Assembly: GCA_016184115.1 (NCBI GenBank) | Contig: JACPDH010000082.1 | Location: 1 to 43,905 of the forward strand | Origin: Acidobacteriota bacterium | GTDB taxonomy: Bacteria > Acidobacteriota > Thermoanaerobaculia > Gp7-AA8 | Length of the DNA stretch: 43,905 nucleotides | Direction of reading: 5' to 3' | Shown here: positions 24,059 to 32,066 of the stretch, piece by piece | How positions within the stretch are numbered: position 1 is the first letter of the stretch | How the letters are laid out: every line of letters starts with the position of its first letter | Program-made: the position numbers and the translations under genes | The notes under the pieces: model-generated | Seen by the model: the letters and a program-made list of their open reading frames with translations, nothing else | Database searches by the model: none | Told to the model about the DNA's origin: nothing

Positions 24059-25201
24059 ATGAAACGGATCACCGTACTCGGAAGTGGACTTGTTGGCGGG
24101 ATCATGGCTCGCGATCTCGCGTCGGATGGCAACATTCTCGTGCGCTCGGTCGACGCGTCGCAGAAGAATCTCTCGAAACTCGAAGGCATCGATCGGATCG
24201 AGCTCCGGCAGGCCGATCTCACGGCAGAGGCGGCGTTGCTCGATGCGATCGCCGATGCCGACGCAGTCGTCGGCGCCGTGCCTGGCTGGATGGGACAGGC
24301 GATGCTCCGCACCGTGATCACGGCGGGCAAGCCGATCTCCGATATTTCCTTCGCACCGGAAGATCCGCTCGAGCTCGACGGCCTGGCCAGGGAAAAAGGA
24401 GTCACGGCAATCGTCGACTGCGGCGTCTCGCCTGGCCTTTCGGCGCTTGCCATCGGACGCGCTGCATCGAAGCTCGCGCGCACCGACACCGCGGTGATCT
24501 ACGTTGGAGGCCTCCCCGTCGAGCGCTACTGGCCGTTCGAGTACCGGTCGGTCTTTTCGCCGACCGATGTCATCGAGGAGTACACGCGCCCTTCCCGGCT
24601 CGTCGAGCATGGTGAAGTCGTCGTACGGGAAGCCCTCTCGGAGGTCGAACTTCTCGATTTCCCCGGCGTCGGAACGCTCGAGGCTTTCAACACCGATGGA
24701 CTGCGGACGCTGATCCGCACGATGAAGATTCCGATGATGAAAGAGAAGACGATGCGCTACCCGGGCCACGCAGACCGGATGCGAATGCTCCGCGAGATGG
24801 GGCTCTTCTCGAACGACCCGGTGGAGGTCGACGGCGTCAGCGTCGTGCCGCGCCGCCTCACCGAATCGCTCCTCTTCGAGAAATGGCGGCGTCCCGCGCA
24901 CGAGCGTGAGCTCACGGTGCTTCGCATCATCGTCGAAGGAGAAGCGAACGACGGTTCACGCAAGCGCTACGTCCACGACCTGCTCGACCACACCGACCCG
25001 GCGACGGGATGGACCTCGATGGCGCGCACGACGGGCTTCCCTTGCGCCATCATGGCCCGCGCGATCGCAGACGGCCGCTGCAGCACCGCCGGCATCCTGC
25101 CGCTCGAGCTCGTCGCTCCCGATGATTCGCTCTTCGACCACATGATCGCCGAGCTCGGAAAGCGCGGCGTGTCATTCCACGAACGGATCGAAAACGCGTA
25201 A
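24059..25201 (+). CDS. Saccharopine-dehydrogenase-family oxidoreductase
   Basis: The 380-residue product starts with a Rossmann NAD(P) motif, VLGSGLVGGIMARDLA, and continues with the family blocks DAVVGAVPGWMGQAML and VTAIVDCGVSPGLSALAIGR. The C-terminal half is the matching substrate domain (YVGGLPVERYWPFEYRSVFSP...). Relatives include saccharopine reductases, lysine 6-dehydrogenase and carboxynorspermidine dehydrogenase; the exact substrate is not clear. ATG 24059 is chosen over an ATG at 24047 because the earlier one overlaps the -10 box. It converges with the small secreted protein gene across a heptad-type hairpin. Confidence 0.85.
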   Translation: MKRITVLGSGLVGGIMARDLASDGNILVRSVDASQKNLSKLEGIDRIELRQADLTAEAALLDAIADADAVVGAVPGWMGQAMLRTVITAGKPISDISFAPEDPLELDGLAREKGVTAIVDCGVSPGLSALAIGRAASKLARTDTAVIYVGGLPVERYWPFEYRSVFSPTDVIEEYTRPSRLVEHGEVVVREALSEVELLDFPGVGTLEAFNTDGLRTLIRTMKIPMMKEKTMRYPGHADRMRMLREMGLFSNDPVEVDGVSVVPRRLTESLLFEKWRRPAHERELTVLRIIVEGEANDGSRKRYVHDLLDHTDPATGWTSMARTTGFPCAIMARAIADGRCSTAGILPLELVAPDDSLFDHMIAELGKRGVSFHERIENA

Positions 25202-25211
25202 GGCAGGATCG

Positions 25212-25304
25212 AGGTCAAAGGTCAGAGGTCAACGCAGGCAGGAGGGCGAGCCGGAGGCCAAAGGCCGACCGTTCAGCCTGCCTTGATACTCTGACGTTTG
25301 ACCT
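25212..25304. repeat. Hairpin with GGTCAAA heptads between convergent genes
   Basis: The left arm (about 25212-25241) holds GGTCAAA, GGTCAGA, GGTCAAC followed by GCAGGCAGG; the right arm (about 25276-25304) is its near complement. An inner GGCCAAAGGCC stem lies between. The position between two convergent genes suits a bidirectional terminator, but a T-run is absent. Confidence 0.85.
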
Positions 25305-25311
25305 GCCCTAC

Positions 25312-25680
25312 CTACTCCCAGCCTTCGCAGGCGAGGAGCTCGTCGTCGGTGATTCGCCAGACGGCGTCTTCGTCGCAAAGCGCAACTCCGCGAATCTCGC
25401 ACTCGTCGCCGTCTTCGTCGACGACTTTGATGTCCCAGAGGTCACACTCGATGTCCGTGAGCGTGAACGACGAGCCCGACTCGAGCACGACCTCGCCGAG
25501 CTGATCGGGACCCCACTCATTCGAATCGGCTGGAGAGAGATAGAAGTGATGGATGTCCCATTCGCTCTTGTTGAGGATTTTGACCGAAGCCAACTCCGCG
25601 CCATCGGCACCCATCGGCGCGAGCAGAACCAATGCCAGCACGGTCAGCGCCACGATTCCAACGATTGATGTCCGTTTCAT
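25312..25680 (-). CDS. Small acidic secreted protein, function unknown
   Basis: The 122-residue product starts at ATG 25680, set by a strong AGGAGG and by a signal peptide (about 1-27: KRTSIVGIVALTVLALVLLAP, then a small-residue cleavage region). The mature part is acidic, predicted beta-rich and has four Cys. Its core (NKSEWDIHHFYLSPADSNEWGP, then a 'VLESGSSFTL' step and a 'VVDEDGDE' turn) resembles a family of small exported proteins with an N-x-S/T-x-x-I...LYVSP pattern that I know only as uncharacterised. It is divergent from the aminotransferase gene; a near-perfect 18-bp inverted repeat lies in its 5' leader. Confidence 0.8.
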   Translation of the reverse strand: MKRTSIVGIVALTVLALVLLAPMGADGAELASVKILNKSEWDIHHFYLSPADSNEWGPDQLGEVVLESGSSFTLTDIECDLWDIKVVDEDGDECEIRGVALCDEDAVWRITDDELLACEGWE

Positions 25681-25695
25681 TTTCGTTTCCTCCTG

Positions 25696-25747
25696 GCCTG
25701 GATTATTCATGAGACTTCCGCAACGAATCCTCATGAGTAATCCAGGC
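25696..25747. repeat. 18-bp inverted repeat in a divergent promoter region
   Basis: Arms 25696-25713 and 25730-25747 (GCCTGGATTAtTCATGAG and its complement) pair at 17 of 18 positions around a 16-nt loop. It lies between the secreted protein gene and the aminotransferase gene. In the RNA of the minus-strand gene the hairpin would end right next to the AGGAGG ribosome-binding site. Confidence 0.85.
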
Positions 25748-25780
25748 TCGATGTTCCAGCCGAAAGAGTACATCGTGTTG

Positions 25781-25786
25781 TATTCT
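25781..25786 (+). promoter_or_regulatory. Predicted -10 box (TATTCT), leaderless start of the aminotransferase
   Basis: TATTCT lies 9 nt before the ATG at 25796 without a Shine-Dalgarno. This supports 25796 over earlier in-frame ATG codons. Confidence 0.5.
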
Positions 25787-25795
25787 CTCGCCTTC

Positions 25796-27124
25796 ATGAC
25801 GACGATGAAAGTCCTTCGAGCTCAGGAGTACTTCCCCTCCGAATCGCACGCGGCGACGGCGGAGAAGCTCGGTCTCTCCACCTGCGCGGCCGGGTTGATC
25901 GGCTCCGAGATCCTCAAGATCGCTGGCGAGATCCGCGCGTTGATCGCTTCTGGCAGATCGATCTGCAACCTGACGGTCGGCGACTTCGCGCCAAAGGAGT
26001 TCCGGATCCCCGAGGCGCTCGAGATGGCGGTTGTCGACGCGTTGCACGCGGGACAGACCAATTACCCCCCGTCCGACGGCATGCTCGAGCTTCGCCGCGC
26101 CGTAGTCGACCAGTACGAGCGCGAGCTCGGGCTCGCATATCCCGTCGACGCAGTCGTGATCGCGAGCGGCGCGAGACCAATCATCTATGCCGCGTACCGC
26201 GCGGTCGTCGATCCGGGTGACGAAGTGCTCTACCCTCTCCCTTCGTGGAACAACAATCACTACTGCCACCTGGCCGGTGCGACGAAGGTGGAGGTCGAGA
26301 CGGGGCCGTCGACGAATTTTCTGCCGACCGCATCGCAGCTTCGCCCTTACATCCGCAGCGCGCGCATGGTCGCGCTGAACAGCCCGCTCAATCCGACCGG
26401 CACGGTTCTCGGCGAGCAGCAGCTTCGGGAGATCGTCGAGCTCATCGCCGAGGAGAACCGGCGTCGCGCCGCCGCGGGCGAGCGAACGCTCTTCCTTTTG
26501 TGGGATCAGGTCTACTGGAACCTCACGTTCGGAGATGCTCGCCACCACACGCCTCCCGAGCTCGTCCCCGAATCGGCAGCGTGGACGATCTTCGTCGACG
26601 GAATCTCGAAGTCGTTCGCTGCGACAGGGCTGCGCGTCGGTTGGACGGTCGCCCCGCCCCTCATCGCCACGCGCATGAAGGACATCCTCGGGCATGTCGG
26701 CGCGTGGGCACCGCGGGCCGAGCAACTCGGAGCCGCACATCTCATCAACAACCTCGCCGCGGTGCGCGAATACCACGCGCAGATGATCCCCGCGGTACGC
26801 GCCCGCCTCGATCGCATCTACGACGCGCTGATGGATATGAAAGCCGACGGCCTGCCATGCGACGCAATCTCGCCGCAGGGCGCGATCTATCTCTCGGCTC
26901 GGTTCGACCTGATCGGTCGCGGCGACGGCGGCGCCAAGTTCACGACGAACGACGCGATCCGCCACCTTCTCCTCGAGGAGGCTGGCTTCGCCGTCGTGCC
27001 ATTCCAGGCCTTCGGCCGCTTCCGTGACGACGGCTGGATGCGCCTGTCGATCGGCGCCGCATCGCTCGAGCAGATCGACGAAGCGCTTCCGCGCGTTCGC
27101 GCGCTGCTCGCCCGTTACAAATAA
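25796..27124 (+). CDS. PLP-dependent aminotransferase, class I/II
   Basis: The 442-residue product shows the fold-type I pattern: NYPPSDGMLELRRAV near the N-terminus, IASGARPIIYAAYRAVVDPGDEVLYP, LNSPLNPTG (substrate carboxylate and PLP ring region), LLWDQVYWNLTF (PLP Asp and Tyr) and VDGISKSFAATGLRVGW with the Schiff-base Lys. The C-terminal domain has the usual YLSARF and MRLSIG with the carboxylate-binding Arg. Aspartate-type aminotransferases move amino groups between amino and keto acids; specificity is not readable. Neighbours give no pathway. Confidence 0.9.
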   Translation: MTTMKVLRAQEYFPSESHAATAEKLGLSTCAAGLIGSEILKIAGEIRALIASGRSICNLTVGDFAPKEFRIPEALEMAVVDALHAGQTNYPPSDGMLELRRAVVDQYERELGLAYPVDAVVIASGARPIIYAAYRAVVDPGDEVLYPLPSWNNNHYCHLAGATKVEVETGPSTNFLPTASQLRPYIRSARMVALNSPLNPTGTVLGEQQLREIVELIAEENRRRAAAGERTLFLLWDQVYWNLTFGDARHHTPPELVPESAAWTIFVDGISKSFAATGLRVGWTVAPPLIATRMKDILGHVGAWAPRAEQLGAAHLINNLAAVREYHAQMIPAVRARLDRIYDALMDMKADGLPCDAISPQGAIYLSARFDLIGRGDGGAKFTTNDAIRHLLLEEAGFAVVPFQAFGRFRDDGWMRLSIGAASLEQIDEALPRVRALLARYK

Positions 27125-27200
27125 CCCTGCCGCAGGCAGCCTAACGGACTCCCGATCGCCCGCCATTTGTGTGACAATCGAGCAGTCTGGAAGGCGATCG

Positions 27201-30200
27201 ATGAGGCGACTCGCATACATCACGACGACCGCAACGTACATCCTGACTGCGGCCGTCACGGCATTCGCCGCTTCCCCAACCCTCCGCGAGGGCGCTCCTC
27301 TCGCGGCGTCAGTCTCTCCTGATGCCTCTGCAACCTTCGTGATCGAGGCTCCTGCCGACAGCTATGTGAGGCTCGAGGCCGACCAGACCGGCGCCGACGT
27401 TCAAGTCACGCTCTTCGCGCCCGACGGCTCGATTCTCCGTTCGTCCGATGCGATCCGATCGCCCGATACCGAACTGCTCGAGGCGCTCGTCGCCACGGCC
27501 GGAAGCTATCGGGTCGAGATCGCGTCCGTGAGGAAAAGCAACGGCACCGTCGGCGTCTCACTCACCGCGATGCGAGCCCCGACCAACGAGGAGCGCTCTC
27601 GAGTCGTCGCCGAAATGGCGCTCGCCGAGGCCAACCGCCTCCTGGATCTCCGCACCGGCGAGGCGCGAACGGCGGCGATCGCCGCCTACGAACGCGCGCT
27701 TCTGCTGGTCCGCGCCCGCAACGACCGAAAGACCGAGGGGATCATCCTCGACAGCCTGGGCTGGGCAAACGATCTCGCGGGCGATCGTCGCGCTGCACTC
27801 GAATGGTACGGCCTCGCGCTCGTCGCGCGCCGCGATGCCGGAGATCGCGAGGGAGAGATCCTCACGCTCCAGGGCATCGGCCTCGTTTACAACTACCTCG
27901 CCGAGTACGAGAAGGCGTTCGAGGTCAATGAGAAGGCGCTCGTGCTCGCGCGCGCGCTCAACGACCGCCAGGGAGAAGCGTCGCTGCTTCACAACATCGG
28001 TGGCCTCTGCTGGGCGTCGGATGAGATGCAGAAAGCGCTCGAGTACTACGGCGCCGCGCTCGCCGTATGGGACACGATCGACCGACCGCTCAGCCGCGCG
28101 TCCACGCTCAACAACATCGGCGACGTCTATCGAAGGCTCGGCGACTACGACCGTGCACTCGACTATTTCAACCGGGCACTCGAGATCCGGCGTGCGCACG
28201 GCGACCGGCGAGGCGAGGCGCACTCGCTCCACACGATCGGCCTCGTCTACCTCGCCACGACGCGCTACGACCTGGCGCTCGACAACTTCACCCGCGCCCT
28301 CGGGTTTCGACGCGAGAGCGGCGACAAGCGCGGGCAGGCCTACTCTCTCGGCGGCTCTGCGAGCGCGCGCGAAAAACTCGGCGAGCTCGAACAGGCGATT
28401 GCGCTCGAAGTGGAGGCCGTTGCGCTCTGGAGTGAAGTCAAGGAAGTTCGCGCGGAAGGCGAAGCGCTGTCGGCGCTCGGCCGACTCTACGTCGAAGCAG
28501 GCCGGCTGGCAGATGCCGAGCCTGCACTGATGCGGTCGCTCGAGCTCAGCCGCCGCGCGCTCGATACGACGACCGAAGCGAGCACGCTCCTGTCGCTGGC
28601 GAAACTCGAGCGGGCGCGCGCGGACCTGCATGCCGCGAAGGCTCGAGTCGAGGCGTCGCTCGCGATCGTCGAGACGCTACGCAACCGTATCGCGAGCGAG
28701 GCGCTGCGCGCGTCATATCTGTCGACGGTCGCAGAGCCTTACGAGTTCTATGTCGATCTGCTCATGCAGCTCGACCGCGAAGACGAAGGCAACGGATGGG
28801 CGGCCGCCGCGCTCGAGGCCAGTGAGCGCGCGCGGGCGCGCAGCCTGCTTGACGCGCTCCGTGCCGCCTCGGTGAATCCGCTCGATGGAGCGAGGCCAGA
28901 GCTTGCAGCGGAGGAAACGGCGCTGCGGCGCCGCATCGCCGACCTCGACCGGAAGCGAGTCGCATTCGCGCTCGACGACAACCAGAAGGACGCGCTCGCC
29001 CGGACCGAGCTCGACATCGAGAACGCGACCGCGGAGCACGCGGCTCTCATGCGCAAGATCCGCGCCGAAAGTCCTGGCGCCGCTGAGCTCGCCGAACCAC
29101 GCACGCTGAGGCTGGCAGAGATCCGTTCGCTCCTCGACGACGCGACGCTTCTCGTCGAGTTCTTCCTCGGCGAGAAGCGCAGCTACGCCTGGGCGGTCGG
29201 GAAGGAATCGCTGACGAGCTGGACACTCCCTGGACGGGCCGAGGTCGAGGCCATCGCGCGACCGGTTCATTCACTGATGACGGCGAGAAACGCCGTGCCC
29301 GCAGACGAAGATGCGGCGGCGCGCCGGGCGCGGATCGCGAAGGCCGATGAGGAGTGGCCCGAGCGCGCTTCGGCGCTTTCGGCGATGCTCTTCACGGCGC
29401 CGGGCGACCGCATGCGCGCCGCGCGGATCGCGATCGTCGCCGACGGCGCGCTGCAATATGTTCCCTTCGCGGCGCTGCCGCGGCCGGGAGATGAATCGCG
29501 TAGTCCGCTGATCCTGGAAAGCGAGATCGTCGTGCTTCCTTCGGCGTCGTCGCTCGCGCTGTTCCGCGGCGCGAAACCAAAGGGCCAGATCAGGGGCCCC
29601 GCGCTCGCGGTTCTCGCCGATCCCGTCTTTCGCAACGACGACGCGCGTCTCGCGATGGCTGGTTCGCGCCGTCCCGCGAGCGATTTCGGCGGCGACAACG
29701 CGCTCATGCGCGCGGCGGAAGACTCCGGGCTCACATCGCTGCCGCGCCTCCGCTTCTCGCGGCAGGAGGCGGACGCAATCGTCGCGCTCGCCGGAACCGC
29801 GGGCGCCATTCGCGCGGTCGATTTTGCCGCGAGCCGCGACACGCTTCTCGGCGACGACGTGTCGAAGGCACGCATCGTCCACGTCGCCACGCACGGAATC
29901 GTCAACAGCGTCCGACCCGAGCTCTCCGGCCTCGTGCTTTCGCTCGTCGACGAGAAGGGCACTCCGCGCGATGGGTTCCTCCGCCTCCGCGAAATCTACG
30001 CGCTCGACCTCGATGCCGAGCTCGTCGTCCTCAGTGCGTGCCAGACGGCACTGGGCCGTGAGATCAGGGGCGAAGGGATGATCGGCCTTACGCGCGGCTT
30101 CATGCACGCGGGCGCCTCCAGTGTGATCTCGAGCCTCTGGCGCGTCGACGACCGCGCCACGGCCGAGCTGATGAAACGTCTCTACGGCGCGATACTCCGC

Positions 30201-30326
30201 GACGGTCTGCAACCCGCGGCCGCGCTGCGCGCCGCGCAGCGGTCGATGTTCGCCGACGAGCGGTGGCACTCTCCCTACTACTGGGCTGCGTTCGAGATGC
30301 ACGGGGAGTGGAGATCACCGAACTGA
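27201..30326 (+). CDS. Exported TPR-CHAT protein (caspase-like protease)
   Basis: The 1041-residue product has a signal peptide (about 1-24, AFA-A cleavage), a beta-sandwich resembling pre-peptidase C-terminal domains (about 30-125), about eight TPR units (about 140-510, with repeats such as LNNIGDVYRRLGDYDRALDYF), a coiled region, and a C-terminal CHAT domain (about 700-1035). The CHAT catalytic pair is present: His898 in VHVATHGIV and Cys947 in LSACQTALG, followed by the GLTRGFMHAGASSVISSLW block. CHAT domains are clan CD cysteine proteases related to caspases and separase. The signal peptide places it in the periplasm or outside. GGAAGG precedes the ATG. The next two genes on the strand are an ECF sigma factor and an anti-sigma-like protein. 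Confidence 0.93.
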   Translation: MRRLAYITTTATYILTAAVTAFAASPTLREGAPLAASVSPDASATFVIEAPADSYVRLEADQTGADVQVTLFAPDGSILRSSDAIRSPDTELLEALVATAGSYRVEIASVRKSNGTVGVSLTAMRAPTNEERSRVVAEMALAEANRLLDLRTGEARTAAIAAYERALLLVRARNDRKTEGIILDSLGWANDLAGDRRAALEWYGLALVARRDAGDREGEILTLQGIGLVYNYLAEYEKAFEVNEKALVLARALNDRQGEASLLHNIGGLCWASDEMQKALEYYGAALAVWDTIDRPLSRASTLNNIGDVYRRLGDYDRALDYFNRALEIRRAHGDRRGEAHSLHTIGLVYLATTRYDLALDNFTRALGFRRESGDKRGQAYSLGGSASAREKLGELEQAIALEVEAVALWSEVKEVRAEGEALSALGRLYVEAGRLADAEPALMRSLELSRRALDTTTEASTLLSLAKLERARADLHAAKARVEASLAIVETLRNRIASEALRASYLSTVAEPYEFYVDLLMQLDREDEGNGWAAAALEASERARARSLLDALRAASVNPLDGARPELAAEETALRRRIADLDRKRVAFALDDNQKDALARTELDIENATAEHAALMRKIRAESPGAAELAEPRTLRLAEIRSLLDDATLLVEFFLGEKRSYAWAVGKESLTSWTLPGRAEVEAIARPVHSLMTARNAVPADEDAAARRARIAKADEEWPERASALSAMLFTAPGDRMRAARIAIVADGALQYVPFAALPRPGDESRSPLILESEIVVLPSASSLALFRGAKPKGQIRGPALAVLADPVFRNDDARLAMAGSRRPASDFGGDNALMRAAEDSGLTSLPRLRFSRQEADAIVALAGTAGAIRAVDFAASRDTLLGDDVSKARIVHVATHGIVNSVRPELSGLVLSLVDEKGTPRDGFLRLREIYALDLDAELVVLSACQTALGREIRGEGMIGLTRGFMHAGASSVISSLWRVDDRATAELMKRLYGAILRDGLQPAAALRAAQRSMFADERWHSPYYWAAFEMHGEWRSPN

Positions 30327-30460
30327 ATCGCCGAGACACGTCCGCGCAGCGACTGCGAGTTGCGGGGACGTCCCGGGCAGCGACCCCGGTCGCCCGCGTG
30401 ACTGCTTCACGAGTGTTCCTGCCCCACCCTCCCATCTCCTCGAAGCCGTTTTTCCTGCGT

Positions 30461-30466
30461 TAGAAT
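30461..30466 (+). promoter_or_regulatory. Predicted -10 box (TAGAAT), leaderless start of the ECF sigma gene
   Basis: TAGAAT lies 8 nt before the ATG at 30475 and no Shine-Dalgarno is seen. It suggests that the sigma gene has its own promoter in the 148-bp gap after the CHAT gene. Confidence 0.55.
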
Positions 30467-30474
30467 CGTCGCGG

Positions 30475-31080
30475 ATGAGCAAGGTGCCTCCTAACTCAAT
30501 CTCGACGAATGCCGCAACCGACGCGAGCGCAATCGAACGAGGCCTCGAGATTCTGATCGCCAGACTCGATCCCGACGTTGGAATCGCGTCGCGAAAGTAC
30601 CAGCAGCTCCGCCGCAGACTGGTTCGGCTCTTCGAGTGGCGGGGAGCGTGGGTCGCCGACGATCTCGCAGACGAAACGCTCACGCGCGTCGCCCGCAAGC
30701 TCGGAGAAGGTACGAGCGTCGACGGCGATGTCGAGCCATTCGCGCGCGGCGTCGCCCGCCTCGTCTTTCTCGAATTCCTGCGAGAACAGGACCGGGAGCA
30801 GCGAGTGAAGTCTTCGCCGGCTCCTCCCTCCAGTTCGGCGCTCGACGAGCACGACCTCGAATGTCTCGACCGTTGTCTCGATCAGCTCGCAGCATCCGAT
30901 CGCGACATGATCCTCGCCTACTACTCCGGCGACTCGGCGGGACGGATCGAGTCGCGTCGTACGATGGCAACCGGTTTCGGCGTCACCCCGACCGCATTGC
31001 GCATTCGTGCGCTGCGCATTCGCGAGCGTCTCGAAGCGTGCATGCAGGAAAGCCGGACCGCGAAGGCAGGCGCAGAGTGA
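30475..31080 (+). CDS. ECF-type sigma factor, CHAT-linked
   Basis: The 201-residue product has a region 2-like helix set (YQQLRRRLVRLFEWRGAWVADDLADETLTRVARKL, then FARGVARLVFLEFLRE) and a region 4 helix-turn-helix (LDRCLDQLAASDRDMILAYYSGDS...ALRIRALRIRERLEACM). It is a divergent member of the ECF group common beside CHAT and anti-sigma genes in Acidobacteriota. It would recruit RNA polymerase to its own promoter set when freed from its inhibitor. The stop is 53 bp from the next gene, the likely inhibitor. Confidence 0.8.
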   Translation: MSKVPPNSISTNAATDASAIERGLEILIARLDPDVGIASRKYQQLRRRLVRLFEWRGAWVADDLADETLTRVARKLGEGTSVDGDVEPFARGVARLVFLEFLREQDREQRVKSSPAPPSSSALDEHDLECLDRCLDQLAASDRDMILAYYSGDSAGRIESRRTMATGFGVTPTALRIRALRIRERLEACMQESRTAKAGAE

Positions 31081-31133
31081 AACGGAACGCCCGTTGCCGT
31101 CATCTAGAGTCAGAAGTTGCGGAAAGGTTTTGA

Positions 31134-32051
31134 ATGCAGGAACTTGAACTTTCCACGATCAGGCGGTTCGTCCTGGGAGATCTCGACGACGAGACCCGCC
31201 GCTCGATCGAATCCGAGGCGCTCGAGAACGACGCCTTGTTCGAGCGAATCGAAGCTGTCGAAGATGAGCTGCTCGAAGAGTACATCGCGGGTGACCTTCC
31301 TGGCAGCGAACGAAAGATCCTCGAAGAGACGCTCGACACCGTCCCGGGCCGGAGCAGGCGCGCCGCCCTCATGCGCGCGCTCGCCGGGCGCAGTTCTGCC
31401 AGTCGCGAACCGTCGGCGGTTGCGGAGCTCGGAGTGCGCGCTCGCTACGCGAACCAGGCGCGCTTCGCAATCGCCGCAGCATTCGCGACCGCGGCCGTCG
31501 CCGCCATTGCCTTCTTTCAGCTGACGCGCAGCGAACCGCCGGCGGCGCCGCCAACTCCCACGGCGTCGGCGACGCCGGCTGCATCGGATACCGAAACCTT
31601 GCCTGCGCCTAACAGCGCCATACCCGTGACATCGTCGGCCCTCGCCGCGCATCGCCCCGATTCGACGCTCCTCGCCGCGAGGAAGCCTCAACCGCCACAC
31701 GCACCCTCGGTTCCTGTCGTGACGTTTCTGCTCGTCGCGACGACGAGTCGCAGCGAATCGGCCGCTCGAAAGTTGATCATCGACAAACCGGACAGTGTCG
31801 TCGACCTCCAGATCGCAATCGATGACGACGAGTTCTCGCATTACAACGTCGAGCTGCGCGCCCCCGACGGAACGACGCTGTCCACACATCGCGATATCCC
31901 CGTCTCGGCGCTGCTCGACGCGCCGGTGATTCGAGTTTCGGTTCCAGCGTCGTCTCTCCGGTCCGGGAGACATGAGCTCGTGCTCGCGGGTGTTCACGAG
32001 CGCGGCACGGAGGAGATCGCGTATCTCGAATTCGACGTCGTGAAGCGCTGA
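31134..32051 (+). CDS. Anti-sigma-like single-pass membrane protein
   Basis: The 305-residue product has an acidic, helical cytoplasmic part (1-100) whose pattern (IRRFVLGDLDDETRR, then AVEDELLEEYIAGDLPGSE) is that of anti-sigma proteins paired with ECF factors in Acidobacteriota. One membrane helix is at about 103-125 (RFAIAAAFATAAVAAIAFF). A Pro/Thr/Ala-rich linker and a beta-rich periplasmic domain (about 195-305) follow. No zinc-binding motif is visible. Position just after the sigma gene supports the role. The ATG at 31134 has an AGG site in GGAAAGG upstream. It would hold the sigma factor at the membrane and release it when the periplasmic part is cut or bound; this last step is inferred. 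Confidence 0.78.
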   Translation: MQELELSTIRRFVLGDLDDETRRSIESEALENDALFERIEAVEDELLEEYIAGDLPGSERKILEETLDTVPGRSRRAALMRALAGRSSASREPSAVAELGVRARYANQARFAIAAAFATAAVAAIAFFQLTRSEPPAAPPTPTASATPAASDTETLPAPNSAIPVTSSALAAHRPDSTLLAARKPQPPHAPSVPVVTFLLVATTSRSESAARKLIIDKPDSVVDLQIAIDDDEFSHYNVELRAPDGTTLSTHRDIPVSALLDAPVIRVSVPASSLRSGRHELVLAGVHERGTEEIAYLEFDVVKR

Positions 32052-32066
32052 CCGATTCGGACTGAG

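Noticed and set aside
25703-27259. Open frame of 518 codons antisense to the aminotransferase
   Set aside because: The plus-strand product is a clear aminotransferase; the antisense reading has no domain and covers both the divergent promoter and the next gene's start.
29271-30302. Open frame of 343 codons antisense to the CHAT domain
   Set aside because: It covers the catalytic region of a well-supported gene and has no protein-like pattern.
30327-30474. Terminator after the CHAT gene
   Set aside because: GC-rich inverted stretches (GGGGACGTCCC) are present, but no stable stem followed by a T-run could be defined, so termination there is not claimed.
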